Of a stretch of DNA of 37,399 bases, positions 7,618 to 15,238 are shown one piece after another (position 1 is the stretch's first letter; the number at the start of each line of letters is the position of its first letter). The stretch lies in contig JAWLCO010000024.1 in NCBI GenBank assembly GCA_041687075.1, positions 1 to 37,399 of the forward strand. Direction: 5' to 3'. Made by a program: the position numbers and the translations under genes. The notes beneath the pieces were generated by a model that did no database searches, was not told where the DNA came from, and saw only the letters and a program-made list of their open reading frames with translations. This stretch comes from ZC4RG25 sp041687075 (GTDB taxonomy: Bacteria; Pseudomonadota; Alphaproteobacteria; Rhizobiales; Hyphomicrobiaceae).

Positions 7618-10365
7618 ATGAGCGAAACGAAAGAAACCACCGAAAAGACCGTGCTGACAGGCGCGCGCAAGCCGCTCAGCCTGAAGCGGACCATCGAGTC
7701 CGGCCACGTGCAGCAGAAATTCAGCCACGGCCGGTCGAAGTCGGTGGTGGTCGAAAAGAAGAGGAAGCGGACGATCGCGGGGCAGGAGCCGGAGGAAACT
7801 CCGACAGCTCCCGTGCAGGCACGTCTGCGCCAGCCGCCGGCTCAGCAGCGGCCTGCGGCACCGAAGGCCGAGCAGCCGCAGCCCCAGCCGAAGATCCTTC
7901 GCACGCTCTCCGATGAGGAGCAGCAGGCGAGAGCGCGTGCTCTTGCCGCCGCGCAGGTGCGTGAGGCGGAGGAGCAGCGTGCGCGCGAGGAGCGGATGCG
8001 CCAGGAGGCCGAGCGGCGCCGTCGCGAGGAGGAAGAGCGCAAAGCTGCTGCCGAGGCCGAGGCTGCCCGCAAGGTGGAGGGGCCCGAGCGTGTAGAGCCG
8101 GAAGCCGAGGTGAAGCCGAAGGCGGCCGAGCCGCTCGAGGCGCCGGCTGCAGAAGCACCTGCGGCCGAGGCACCTGCCGCGCCCGAGACGATCGAGACGC
8201 CTGCAGCGGCCGAGGCGGCCGCTCCCGAGCAGCGTGAGACGCCAGAGGTTCCGCAAGTCCTGCCGCAGCCCGTCGGCATGACACGGCCGATCATCGTCTC
8301 GCGTCCTGAGCGGCCCAAGCCGGCGGAAACGGCGAAGAAACCGGAAGCCGAGGCGCCGAAGCGCGCGGCCAAGCCCGGTGCGCTGGCCGCCGAGATCGCC
8401 GACGAGGAGGAAAGCCGCGCCAAGAAGAAGGGCGGCAAGCTCGTCCGCACCCCGATCAAGGGCGCCGACGAGTCGCGCGTCCGCGGCAAGCTGACGATCA
8501 CGAACGCCTTCGACGAGCGCCAGCGCGAGCGTTCACTCGCCTCGCTGAAGCGCCGCCGCGAGCGCGAGAAGCTGCGCGCCATGGGCATCCCCCAGAACCG
8601 CGAGAAGATCGTGCGCGAGGTGATCATTCCGGAAGCGATCACGATCCAGGAGCTCTCCAACCGCATGTCGGAGCGTGCCGTCGACGTCATCAAGCTGCTG
8701 ATGAAGCAGGGCGCGATGCACAAGATCACCGACGTGATCGACGCCGACACGGCCGAGCTGATCGTGCAGGAGTTCGGGCACACACCGAAGCGCGTTTCGG
8801 AGGCCGACGTGGAGGAAGGCTTCATCGGCGCCGAGGACGCGCCCGAGTCGCTCAAGTCGCGTCCGCCGGTGGTCACCATCATGGGTCACGTCGACCACGG
8901 CAAGACCTCGCTGCTGGACGCCCTCCGGCAGGCGAACGTTGCCGCCGGCGAGGCGGGTGGTATCACGCAGCACATCGGCGCCTATCAGGTGACGACGCCT
9001 CTGGGCGATGTCGTCAGCTTCATCGACACGCCGGGCCACGAGGCGTTCACCGCCATGCGTGCGCGCGGCGCCAAGGTGACGGACATCGTCGTGCTGGTGG
9101 TCGCGGCCGATGACGGTGTCATGCCGCAGACGGTGGAGGCCATCAATCACGCGAAGGCGGCTGGCGTGCCGATCATCGTTGCGATCAACAAGATCGACAA
9201 GCCGGACGCGGACCCGACCCGTGTGCGCACCGAGCTGCTGCAGCACGAGATCGTCGTCGAAAGCATGTCGGGCGACGTGCTCGAGGTCGAGGTTTCGGCC
9301 CTGAAGCGCCTGAATCTCGACAAGCTGTTGGAGGCCATCTCGCTGCAGGCCGAGCTGCTCGAGCTCAAGGCCAACCCGGACCGATCTGCCGAAGGCTTCG
9401 TTATCGAGGCGAAGCTGGAGCGCGGCCGTGGCCCGGTCGGCACGCTGCTCGTCCAGCGTGGCACCCTGCACGTCGGCGACATCGTCGTGGCCGGCACCTC
9501 CTGGGGCCGCGTGCGCGCGCTGATCGACGACAAGGGCCAGAACGTGAAGGAAGCGGGGCCGTCGGTGCCTGTCGAGGTGCTGGGCTTCGACTCCGCGCCA
9601 GAGGCAGGTGATCAGTTCGCCGTGGTCGAGAGCGAGGCGCGTGCCCGCGAGATCACTGACTACCGCATCCGCAAGCGTCGCGACACGCTCGGGTCTGCGG
9701 GCACCGCCCGTACGCTCGAGCAGATGATGCAGCAGCTGAAGGACGCCGAGAAGAAGGAGTTCACGCTGCTGGTCAAGGGCGACGTGCAGGGCTCTGTCGA
9801 GGCCATTGCCGGTGCGCTCAAGAAGATCTCGACCGAGGAGGTCGAGGCACGCATCGTTCACTCGGGCGTCGGTGGAATCACCGAGTCGGACGTGGCCCTG
9901 GCGCACGCTTCGAAGGCCGTCATCATCGGCTTCAACGTCCGCGCCAATGCCCAGGCAAGGGCCGCGGCGGAGCGCGATGGCGTCGAGATCCGCTACTACA
10001 ACATCATCTACGATCTCGTGGACGATGTGAAAGCGGCGATGTCCGGCCTGCTGGCGCCGACGCTGCGCGAGGTCTTCCTCGGCAATGCCGAGATCCTCGA
10101 GGTGTTCAACATCACGAAGGTCGGCAAGGTCGCCGGCTGCCGTGTCACCGAGGGCAAGGTCGAGCGCGGCGCCAAGGTCCGCCTGATCCGCGACAACGTG
10201 GTCATCCACGAGGGAACGTTGTCCACATTGAAGCGGTTCAAGGACGAGGTGAAGGAGGTCCCGGCGGGGCAGGAATGCGGTATGGCATTCGCCAACTACC
10301 AGGACATTCGCGCCGGCGACGTGATCGAATGCTTCAACGTCGAATCCATCAAGCGGACGCTGTAA
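7618..10365 (+). CDS. infB: translation initiation factor IF-2
   Basis: GTPase that brings fMet-tRNA to the 30S subunit and promotes subunit joining. 915 residues. Residues about 1-330 form a long low-complexity Ala/Glu/Pro/Lys-rich N-terminal region with Arg/Glu coiled-coil character, then the IF2 N-terminal subdomain (VIIPEAITIQELSNRMSE), and the G domain with GHVDHGKT (423-430), DTPGHE (470-475) and NKID (524-527). Domains II, III and the fMet-tRNA-binding C-terminal domain follow. Several internal Met codons could give shorter isoforms as in E. coli, but this is not shown. A strong terminator follows the stop codon. Confidence 0.97.
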   Translation: MSETKETTEKTVLTGARKPLSLKRTIESGHVQQKFSHGRSKSVVVEKKRKRTIAGQEPEETPTAPVQARLRQPPAQQRPAAPKAEQPQPQPKILRTLSDEEQQARARALAAAQVREAEEQRAREERMRQEAERRRREEEERKAAAEAEAARKVEGPERVEPEAEVKPKAAEPLEAPAAEAPAAEAPAAPETIETPAAAEAAAPEQRETPEVPQVLPQPVGMTRPIIVSRPERPKPAETAKKPEAEAPKRAAKPGALAAEIADEEESRAKKKGGKLVRTPIKGADESRVRGKLTITNAFDERQRERSLASLKRRREREKLRAMGIPQNREKIVREVIIPEAITIQELSNRMSERAVDVIKLLMKQGAMHKITDVIDADTAELIVQEFGHTPKRVSEADVEEGFIGAEDAPESLKSRPPVVTIMGHVDHGKTSLLDALRQANVAAGEAGGITQHIGAYQVTTPLGDVVSFIDTPGHEAFTAMRARGAKVTDIVVLVVAADDGVMPQTVEAINHAKAAGVPIIVAINKIDKPDADPTRVRTELLQHEIVVESMSGDVLEVEVSALKRLNLDKLLEAISLQAELLELKANPDRSAEGFVIEAKLERGRGPVGTLLVQRGTLHVGDIVVAGTSWGRVRALIDDKGQNVKEAGPSVPVEVLGFDSAPEAGDQFAVVESEARAREITDYRIRKRRDTLGSAGTARTLEQMMQQLKDAEKKEFTLLVKGDVQGSVEAIAGALKKISTEEVEARIVHSGVGGITESDVALAHASKAVIIGFNVRANAQARAAAERDGVEIRYYNIIYDLVDDVKAAMSGLLAPTLREVFLGNAEILEVFNITKVGKVAGCRVTEGKVERGAKVRLIRDNVVIHEGTLSTLKRFKDEVKEVPAGQECGMAFANYQDIRAGDVIECFNVESIKRTL

Positions 10366-10385
10366 GCGCTTGAGGTGCAGATCAG

Positions 10386-10425
10386 CCGGCGGCGGCGCCA
10401 TCTCGCGCCCCGCCGGTTTTCTATT
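10386..10425 (+). terminator. intrinsic terminator between infB and rbfA
   Basis: CCGGCGG (10386-10392) plus GGCGC (10394-10398) pair with GCGCC (10405-10409) plus CCGCCGG (10410-10416), a 12-bp GC stem with one bulged C and a 6-nt CATCTC loop, followed by TTTTCTATTT. It is strong enough to end or strongly reduce transcription before rbfA. Confidence 0.75.
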
Positions 10426-10442
10426 TCTGGATTGGAGGCTGA

Positions 10443-10459
10443 GCCGGTTCGAATCCGGT
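10443..10459 (+). repeat. tRNA T-arm-like hairpin just upstream of rbfA
   Basis: GCCGG (10443-10447), 7-nt loop TTCGAAT, CCGGT (10455-10459): stem length, loop length and loop sequence match a tRNA T-arm. It ends about 10 nt before the rbfA ATG. No acceptor, D-arm or anticodon arm can be built around it, so it is not called a tRNA gene. Confidence 0.45.
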
Positions 10460-10469
10460 CAGTGGGAAA

Positions 10470-10850
10470 ATGTCGAGAAACGCCCCTGCCCGATCAGGCC
10501 CTTCGCAACGACAGCTCCGTGTCGGCGAGCTGATCCGTCATTCCCTTTCCGAGTTGCTCGCCCGCGGAGACATCCACGACGACGTGATTGCGGAGCACGT
10601 GATCACCATTTCCGAGGTGCGGATGTCGCCCGACCTGCGGCTCGCGACCATTTACGTCCTGCCGCTTGGCGGCAAGGATGCAGACCCCGTGCTCGCCGCG
10701 CTGGAGCGCAACAAGCGTTATATCCGCGGCGTGGTCGCCCGGGCGGTCAGTCTCAAGTTCGCGCCTGACATCCGCTTCCGCAAGGACGAAAGCTTTGAGA
10801 GCAGCCAGCGCATCGACCGTCTGCTCGACAGCTTGAAGGATCAAGGTTAG
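10470..10850 (+). CDS. rbfA: ribosome-binding factor A
   Basis: Cold-shock-associated factor that binds free 30S subunits and helps mature the 5' end of 16S rRNA. 126 residues, single KH-like domain. Recognisable blocks are RQLRVGELIRHSLSELL, ITISEVRMSPDLRLATIYV and the C-terminal LKFAPDIRFRKDESFE with the following RIDRLLDSL helix. ATG 10470 has a GTGGGA stretch just upstream. It lies between infB and truB as in most proteobacteria, but a strong terminator separates it from infB, so read-through or a separate promoter must supply it. Confidence 0.94.
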   Translation: MSRNAPARSGPSQRQLRVGELIRHSLSELLARGDIHDDVIAEHVITISEVRMSPDLRLATIYVLPLGGKDADPVLAALERNKRYIRGVVARAVSLKFAPDIRFRKDESFESSQRIDRLLDSLKDQG

Positions 10851-10904
10851 GCCTCGCTTCCCTGGCGGCAACCAGACGGCTTCACATTCAATTCGAGACC
10901 TCAT

Positions 10905-11828
10905 ATGGCACGCGCGAAGAAGGGCAATCCGATCCACGGCTGGCTGATCCTGGACAAGCCGCAGGGGATGACCTCGACACAGGCCGTTGCTGTCATCAAA
11001 CAGCTCTACGATGCGCAGAAGGCAGGCCACGCAGGCACCCTGGACCCGTTGGCGACAGGCATCCTTCCCATCGCACTGGGTGAGGCGACCAAGACCTGCT
11101 CGTTCGCCGTCGAGGGCGAGAAGGCTTACCGCTTCACCGTCCGCTGGGGCGCGGAGACCAACACCGACGATGCCGAAGGCGAGGTGACGCAAACGAGCGA
11201 TCAGCGCCCCACGCTCGAGGACATCGAAGCGATCCTGCCGCGCTTCACGGGCGAGATCAGCCAGGTGCCGCCCACCTATTCCGCCATCAAGATCAACGGC
11301 GAGCGGGCCTACGATCTGGCCCGTGAGGGTGAGCAGCCTGTACTCGAGCCGCGTCCAGTCCTGATCGAGGAGCTCCGTATCGTAGAGTACCCCGATGAGA
11401 GAACGACCGTTTTCGAGGCGGTGTGCGGCAAGGGCACCTACGTTCGGGCCCTGGCGCGCGACATGGGACGGGCGCTCGGCTGCTACGGGCACGTGATCGC
11501 GCTGCGCCGGACACAGGTCGGGCCCTTCGACGAGGAGGTGGCGGTACCGCTCGACGAGCTGCGGGACGCCAGCAACCTGGACGCCGCCATGGACTTCCTG
11601 ACGGTGAAGCTGCTGCCTGTCGAAGCCGTGCTCGACGACCTGCAGCGGATCAGCCTCAGCTCGGCAGATGCCTCCCGCGTTCGCCGCGGCCAGGGCGTCC
11701 TCATCCGCGGCCGCGATGCGCCGATCCTGAACGGGCCGGCCTATGCCATGTCGAAAGGGCAGCTCATCGCCATCGGCGAGCTCGCCAAGGGTGAGTTCCG
11801 GCCGACGCGCGTTTTCAATCTCGGTTGA
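10905..11828 (+). CDS. truB: tRNA pseudouridine(55) synthase TruB
   Basis: Makes pseudouridine at position 55 in the T-loop of tRNAs. 307 residues. N-terminal GWLILDKPQGMTSTQAV, then the catalytic motif GHAGTLDPLATGILPIALG with the nucleophile D47, then YRFTVRWGAETNTDDAEG, IKINGERAYDLAREG and GTYVRALARDMG. The C-terminal part forms a PUA-like extension. ATG 10905 has no strong ribosome-binding site. It follows rbfA by 54 nt in the same orientation and is probably in the same transcript. Confidence 0.95.
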   Translation: MARAKKGNPIHGWLILDKPQGMTSTQAVAVIKQLYDAQKAGHAGTLDPLATGILPIALGEATKTCSFAVEGEKAYRFTVRWGAETNTDDAEGEVTQTSDQRPTLEDIEAILPRFTGEISQVPPTYSAIKINGERAYDLAREGEQPVLEPRPVLIEELRIVEYPDERTTVFEAVCGKGTYVRALARDMGRALGCYGHVIALRRTQVGPFDEEVAVPLDELRDASNLDAAMDFLTVKLLPVEAVLDDLQRISLSSADASRVRRGQGVLIRGRDAPILNGPAYAMSKGQLIAIGELAKGEFRPTRVFNLG

Positions 11829-11891
11829 GCGGGAGAATCGCGCCATCCCGGTCGAGGGCGAGAAACTACTCGCCCCTCGTCACCGTTAGTG

Positions 11892-11897
11892 TATAAC
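11892..11897 (+). promoter_or_regulatory. possible -10 element of an rpsO promoter
   Basis: TATAAC at 11892-11897 in the 189-nt truB-rpsO gap is a good -10 hexamer, but no convincing -35 is present 16-18 nt upstream. If used, transcription would start near 11904 and the following hairpin (11906-11926) would sit at the extreme 5' end of the rpsO mRNA. Confidence 0.3.
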
Positions 11898-11905
11898 GGC
11901 ACCAG

Positions 11906-11929
11906 CACGGGCCCCGACGGCCCGTGTTT
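11906..11929 (+). promoter_or_regulatory. hairpin in the rpsO leader
   Basis: CACGGGCC (11906-11913) pairs perfectly with GGCCCGTG (11919-11926) around a 5-nt loop and is followed by TTT. It is either a short terminator for truB or part of an S15 autoregulatory leader. S15 represses its own synthesis through mRNA structures in several phyla, but this structure has not been matched to a described class. Confidence 0.5.
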
Positions 11930-12017
11930 CGCATTGGCGACCCCGCTGGACGACATCCCGGCTGTGGCCGCAAGCAAGGGTCGAGAGGCCCAGGATCAAG
12001 GAAGAAAGGATTACCCG

Positions 12018-12287
12018 ATGTCGATTACTGCCGAGCGCAAGCAGGAGCTCATCAAGGACAACGCGACGAAGGCCGGTGACACTGGCTCGCCAGAAGTGCA
12101 AATCGCGATCCTGACGGAGCGCATCAACCAGCTGACCGAGCACTTCAAGACCCACAAGAAGGACAACCACTCACGCCGCGGCCTGCTCAAGATGGTCGGC
12201 CAGCGCCGTCAGTTGCTCGACTACGTGAAGCGCAAGGATCAGGCGCGCTACCAGAGAATCATCGAGAAGCTCGGCATTCGCCGCTGA
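12018..12287 (+). CDS. rpsO: 30S ribosomal protein S15
   Basis: Primary 16S rRNA-binding protein of the small subunit central domain. 89 residues, exactly the family length. The diagnostic DTGSPEVQIAILTERINQLTEHFKTHKKD run and the SRRGLLKMVGQRRQLLDYVK run are present. ATG 12018 was chosen over the open frame upstream because AAGAAAGGA (12002-12010) lies 7 nt before it and the length fits. rpsO is followed by pnp as in nearly all proteobacteria, with a terminator-like hairpin between. Confidence 0.97.
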   Translation: MSITAERKQELIKDNATKAGDTGSPEVQIAILTERINQLTEHFKTHKKDNHSRRGLLKMVGQRRQLLDYVKRKDQARYQRIIEKLGIRR

Positions 12288-12292
12288 TGATC

Positions 12293-12327
12293 AGGCGGGC
12301 GGCAGTCTTGCTGCCCGCCATTTTATT
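12293..12327 (+). terminator. terminator-like hairpin after rpsO
   Basis: GGCG and GGCAG on the left pair with CTGCC and CGCC on the right, with a 3-nt bulge and a TCTTG loop, followed by ATTTTATT. In E. coli a partial terminator at the same place lets some transcripts run on into pnp; the same is likely here. Confidence 0.6.
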
Positions 12328-12462
12328 CTGGCCGGGAAACGGCCGGCCGATAGGCATCCCGAGGACCACCGCAGGTGGCAAACCAATTCGGACAGGCCGG
12401 CATCAAGCCATTCGGGCCATCAGGCCCGCTACCCGTTTCTGCAAGTGCTCCGAAGTCTGAAC

Positions 12463-12489
12463 CTTGTGCCGGAGTACGAACGGCACAAG
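12463..12489 (+). promoter_or_regulatory. hairpin in the pnp leader (possible processing/autoregulation site)
   Basis: CTTGTGCC (12463-12470) and GGCACAAG (12482-12489) form a perfect 8-bp stem with an 11-nt loop, 32 nt upstream of the pnp ATG. In E. coli, RNase III cleaves a leader stem and PNPase then represses its own mRNA. The position here fits, but the stem is shorter than the E. coli one. A second hairpin (GGGCC-atca-GGCCC) lies about 40 nt further upstream. Confidence 0.45.
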
Positions 12490-12521
12490 ATTGAAACGAC
12501 TCAAGAATCGAAAGACGCAAA

Positions 12522-14714
12522 ATGTTCGACATTCATCGTGTGGAAATCGAATGGGGCGGGCGTAAGCTCAAGCTCGAAACCGGACAACTCGCCCGCCAGG
12601 CGGACGGTGCCGTGCTCGCCCAGTATGGTGAAACCAGCGTGCTCGCGACCGTCGTCGCCGCGAAAGCCGCGCGCCCCGGCGTGGACTTCTTCCCGCTGAC
12701 GGTGAACTACCAGGAAAAGACCTACGCAGCCGGCAAGATCCCCGGCGGCTACTTCAAGCGCGAGGGCCGTCCGACCGAAAAGGAAACGCTCACCTCCCGC
12801 CTGATCGACCGGCCCATCCGGCCGCTTTTCGTCGACGGCTTCAAGAATGAGACGCAGGTCATCGCCACCGTGCTCTCGTTCGACAACGAAAATGATCCCG
12901 ACATCATCGCCATGATCGCCGCGTCGGCAGCGCTCACGCTGTCAGGCGTGCCCTTCCTGGGTCCGATCGGCGCGGCCCGTGTCGGCATGATCGACGGCGA
13001 ACTCGTGCTCAACCCGCTCATCGACGAGATGGAGAAGACGAAGCTCGATCTCGTCGTGGCCGGCACGCAGGACGCGGTCATGATGGTGGAGAGCGAAGCG
13101 CACGAGCTGACCGAAAATCAGATGCTTGATGCGGTGATGTTCGGCCACCGGCACTTCCAGCCGGTGATCCAGGCCATCATCAAGCTGGCCGAGACCGCCG
13201 CCAAGGAGCCGTGGGACATCGAGCTTCCGGACAAGGCGAAGTACAAGGACCGCGTGAAGGAGATCGCCGAGGAAGAGCTGCGCCGCGCCTACTCGACGAC
13301 CGAGAAGCAGAAGCGCCGCGAGACCGTTGAAGCAGTCCGCCAGAAGGTGTTCGAGGAGCTGCTGCCGGCGGATGATCAGACCGACGCAGTTCTACTCGGC
13401 GACGTCTTCAAGTCCGTCGAGCAGGATATCGTACGTGGCAATATCCTTCAGACCGGGCGCCGCATCGATGGCCGCGACCTGAAGTCGGTGCGGCCGATCA
13501 TGGCCCAAGTGGGCATGCTGCCGCGTACGCACGGTTCGGCACTCTTCACCCGCGGTGAGACGCAGGCGCTCGTCGTTACCACGCTCGGCACCGGCGAGGA
13601 CGAGCAGTACATCGACACGCTGGAGGGCACGAAGAAGGAGCGCTTCCTGCTCCATTACAACTTCCCTCCCTTCTCCGTCGGCGAGACAGGTCGCATCGGC
13701 TCACCGGGCCGGCGCGAGATCGGCCATGGCAAACTCGCTTGGCGCGCTCTTCATCCGCTGATCCCGATGCCGGAGGAGTTCCCCTATACGATCCGCGTCG
13801 TCTCCGAGATCACGGAGAGCAACGGCTCGTCCTCTATGGCCACCGTCTGCGGCTCGTCGCTCGCCATGATGGATGCTGGCATTCCGCTGAAGCGGCCCGT
13901 GGCCGGCATCGCAATGGGCCTCATCAAGGAGAACGACTCGTTTGCGGTGCTCTCGGACATTCTGGGTGACGAGGATCACCTGGGCGACATGGACTTCAAG
14001 GTCGCCGGAACGTCCGAGGGCGTCACATCTCTGCAGATGGACATCAAGATTACCGGTATCACCGAGGAGATCATGCGCGTTGCGCTCGACCAGGCGCGCG
14101 AAGGCCGCATGCACATCCTCAACGAGATGGCGAAGGCGCTCGGAGAGGCACGCACTGAACTCGGCGAGCATGCACCGCGCATCGAGACGATCAGCATTCC
14201 GACCGACAAGATCCGCGAGGTGATCGGTTCTGGCGGCTCCGTCATCCGCTCCATCGTCGAGGAAAGCGGCGCCAAGATCGACATCGAGGACGACGGCACG
14301 GTGAAGGTCGCGGCCGCGCGGCGGGAATCGATCGAGGCTGCACTGAAGCGCATCCGTGAGATCACCTCCGAGCCAGAGGTCGGCGAGATCTACAAGGGCA
14401 AGGTCGTGAAGATCATGGACTTCGGCGCGTTCGTGAACTTCTTCGGCTCGAAGGACGGTCTGGTGCACATCTCGCAGCTCACCTCGAAAGGCCGTCCGAA
14501 CACGCCAGGCGAGGTCGTGAAGGAGGGCCAGGAGGTCTACGTGAAGCTCCTCGGCTTCGACGATCGCGGCAAGGTTCGGCTGTCGATGAAGGTGGTGGAC
14601 CAGGAGACCGGCAAGGAGATTCCGCCGGAGCCGCGCGCGGAAGGCGAGGAAGCGCCTGAGCAGCGCGGCGAGCGTCGCGAGCGTCGCAGCCGCCGGGACC
14701 GGGAGACGGGCTGA
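12522..14714 (+). CDS. pnp: polyribonucleotide nucleotidyltransferase (PNPase)
   Basis: Trimeric 3'-5' phosphorolytic exoribonuclease and degradosome component. 730 residues. First RNase PH domain about 1-215 (ETGQLARQADGAVLAQYGET), helical linker, second RNase PH domain about 315-540 with the catalytic acidic block starting at D479 (DILGDEDHLGDMDFKVAG), KH domain about 555-615 (VIGSGGSVIRSIVEESGAKI), S1 domain about 622-692 (GKVVKIMDFGAFVNFFG). A short Arg/Glu-rich tail ends the protein. ATG 12522 agrees with the usual MFDIHRVEIEWGGR start. It is last in the cluster and followed by a very strong terminator. Confidence 0.97.
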   Translation: MFDIHRVEIEWGGRKLKLETGQLARQADGAVLAQYGETSVLATVVAAKAARPGVDFFPLTVNYQEKTYAAGKIPGGYFKREGRPTEKETLTSRLIDRPIRPLFVDGFKNETQVIATVLSFDNENDPDIIAMIAASAALTLSGVPFLGPIGAARVGMIDGELVLNPLIDEMEKTKLDLVVAGTQDAVMMVESEAHELTENQMLDAVMFGHRHFQPVIQAIIKLAETAAKEPWDIELPDKAKYKDRVKEIAEEELRRAYSTTEKQKRRETVEAVRQKVFEELLPADDQTDAVLLGDVFKSVEQDIVRGNILQTGRRIDGRDLKSVRPIMAQVGMLPRTHGSALFTRGETQALVVTTLGTGEDEQYIDTLEGTKKERFLLHYNFPPFSVGETGRIGSPGRREIGHGKLAWRALHPLIPMPEEFPYTIRVVSEITESNGSSSMATVCGSSLAMMDAGIPLKRPVAGIAMGLIKENDSFAVLSDILGDEDHLGDMDFKVAGTSEGVTSLQMDIKITGITEEIMRVALDQAREGRMHILNEMAKALGEARTELGEHAPRIETISIPTDKIREVIGSGGSVIRSIVEESGAKIDIEDDGTVKVAAARRESIEAALKRIREITSEPEVGEIYKGKVVKIMDFGAFVNFFGSKDGLVHISQLTSKGRPNTPGEVVKEGQEVYVKLLGFDDRGKVRLSMKVVDQETGKEIPPEPRAEGEEAPEQRGERRERRSRRDRETG

Positions 14715-14742
14715 TCTGATAGCCCCACAGCCGGCATAAATG

Positions 14743-14773
14743 GGGCTGGTGCGATGATCGCACCAGCCCTTTT
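14743..14773 (+). terminator. strong intrinsic terminator after pnp
   Basis: Perfect 12-bp stem GGGCTGGTGCGA (14743-14754) / TCGCACCAGCCC (14758-14769) with a 3-nt loop, followed by TTTT. The upstream AGCCCCA near 14721 could pair with TGGGGCT and compete for the left arm. This is the end of the ribosome/RNA-processing cluster. Confidence 0.85.
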
Positions 14774-14798
14774 GTCGAGCAGGCAAGCAGCTCTCAAC

Positions 14799-15095
14799 TC
14801 ATCGCCGGCGCCAGACACAGACGCGTCTGCCGCGCCGGTCCCAGAAACAGTCCCTGTACCTGCGCCAGCGCGGGGCGCATGAAACCGCACGGTGGCGGCG
14901 GCCAACATGGCGGTGCCACCGGCCGCGCCAGCGTACGCAGGCCCGGTGCCGGCCGTGGGCCTTGTCGACAAGCGTCTCGGAACTGATGACGCCCTTCAGC
15001 GGCGACAGCGCGCCGGGCGCCGCCTGCGCGCTGAACATCGCAACACCGGAGCCAAGCACGGCGCCGGCAATGGCGAATAAGAACTTCCGTTTCAT
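14799..15095 (-). CDS. small secreted Arg/Trp/His/Cys-rich protein
   Basis: 98 residues. A clear signal peptide (KRK, then a hydrophobic core, cleavage near SAQAA-P at about residue 26) is followed by a mature part of about 70 residues. The mature part is very rich in Arg, Trp and His, with four Cys (53, 73, 83, 93). Small exported proteins of this kind, with repeated basic/aromatic residues, are common in Hyphomicrobiales but have no established function. ATG at 15095 was chosen over the one 12 nt upstream because AGAGG (15099-15103 on the complement) sits 3-8 nt before it. It stands alone between pnp and murI and converges with pnp. Confidence 0.65.
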   Translation of the reverse strand: MKRKFLFAIAGAVLGSGVAMFSAQAAPGALSPLKGVISSETLVDKAHGRHRACVRWRGRWHRHVGRRHRAVSCAPRWRRYRDCFWDRRGRRVCVWRRR

Positions 15096-15238
15096 TTGGC
15101 CTCTCATGATTAACGGCGATCGTTGCAGCCGTAACCGCTATTCCACTGAGAGGTTTCAGAAAGAGTTGATGGGGTGACCGGAACAGAGAATTCCGCTCGA
15201 ATGTCTAATTACTTATGTATGGCATTTGGGATAATTGT

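Noticed and set aside
8533..10401. Very long open frame antisense to infB (over 600 codons)
   Set aside because: It mirrors the infB reading frame in GC-rich DNA, has a repetitive Asp/Arg/His/Leu composition, no known domain, and lies over a certain gene. The same applies to the long frames opposite metK, truB and pnp and to those overlapping coaBC.
10386..10469. A complete tRNA gene before rbfA
   Set aside because: Only a T-arm-like hairpin is present. No matching acceptor strands, D-arm or anticodon arm can be built upstream.
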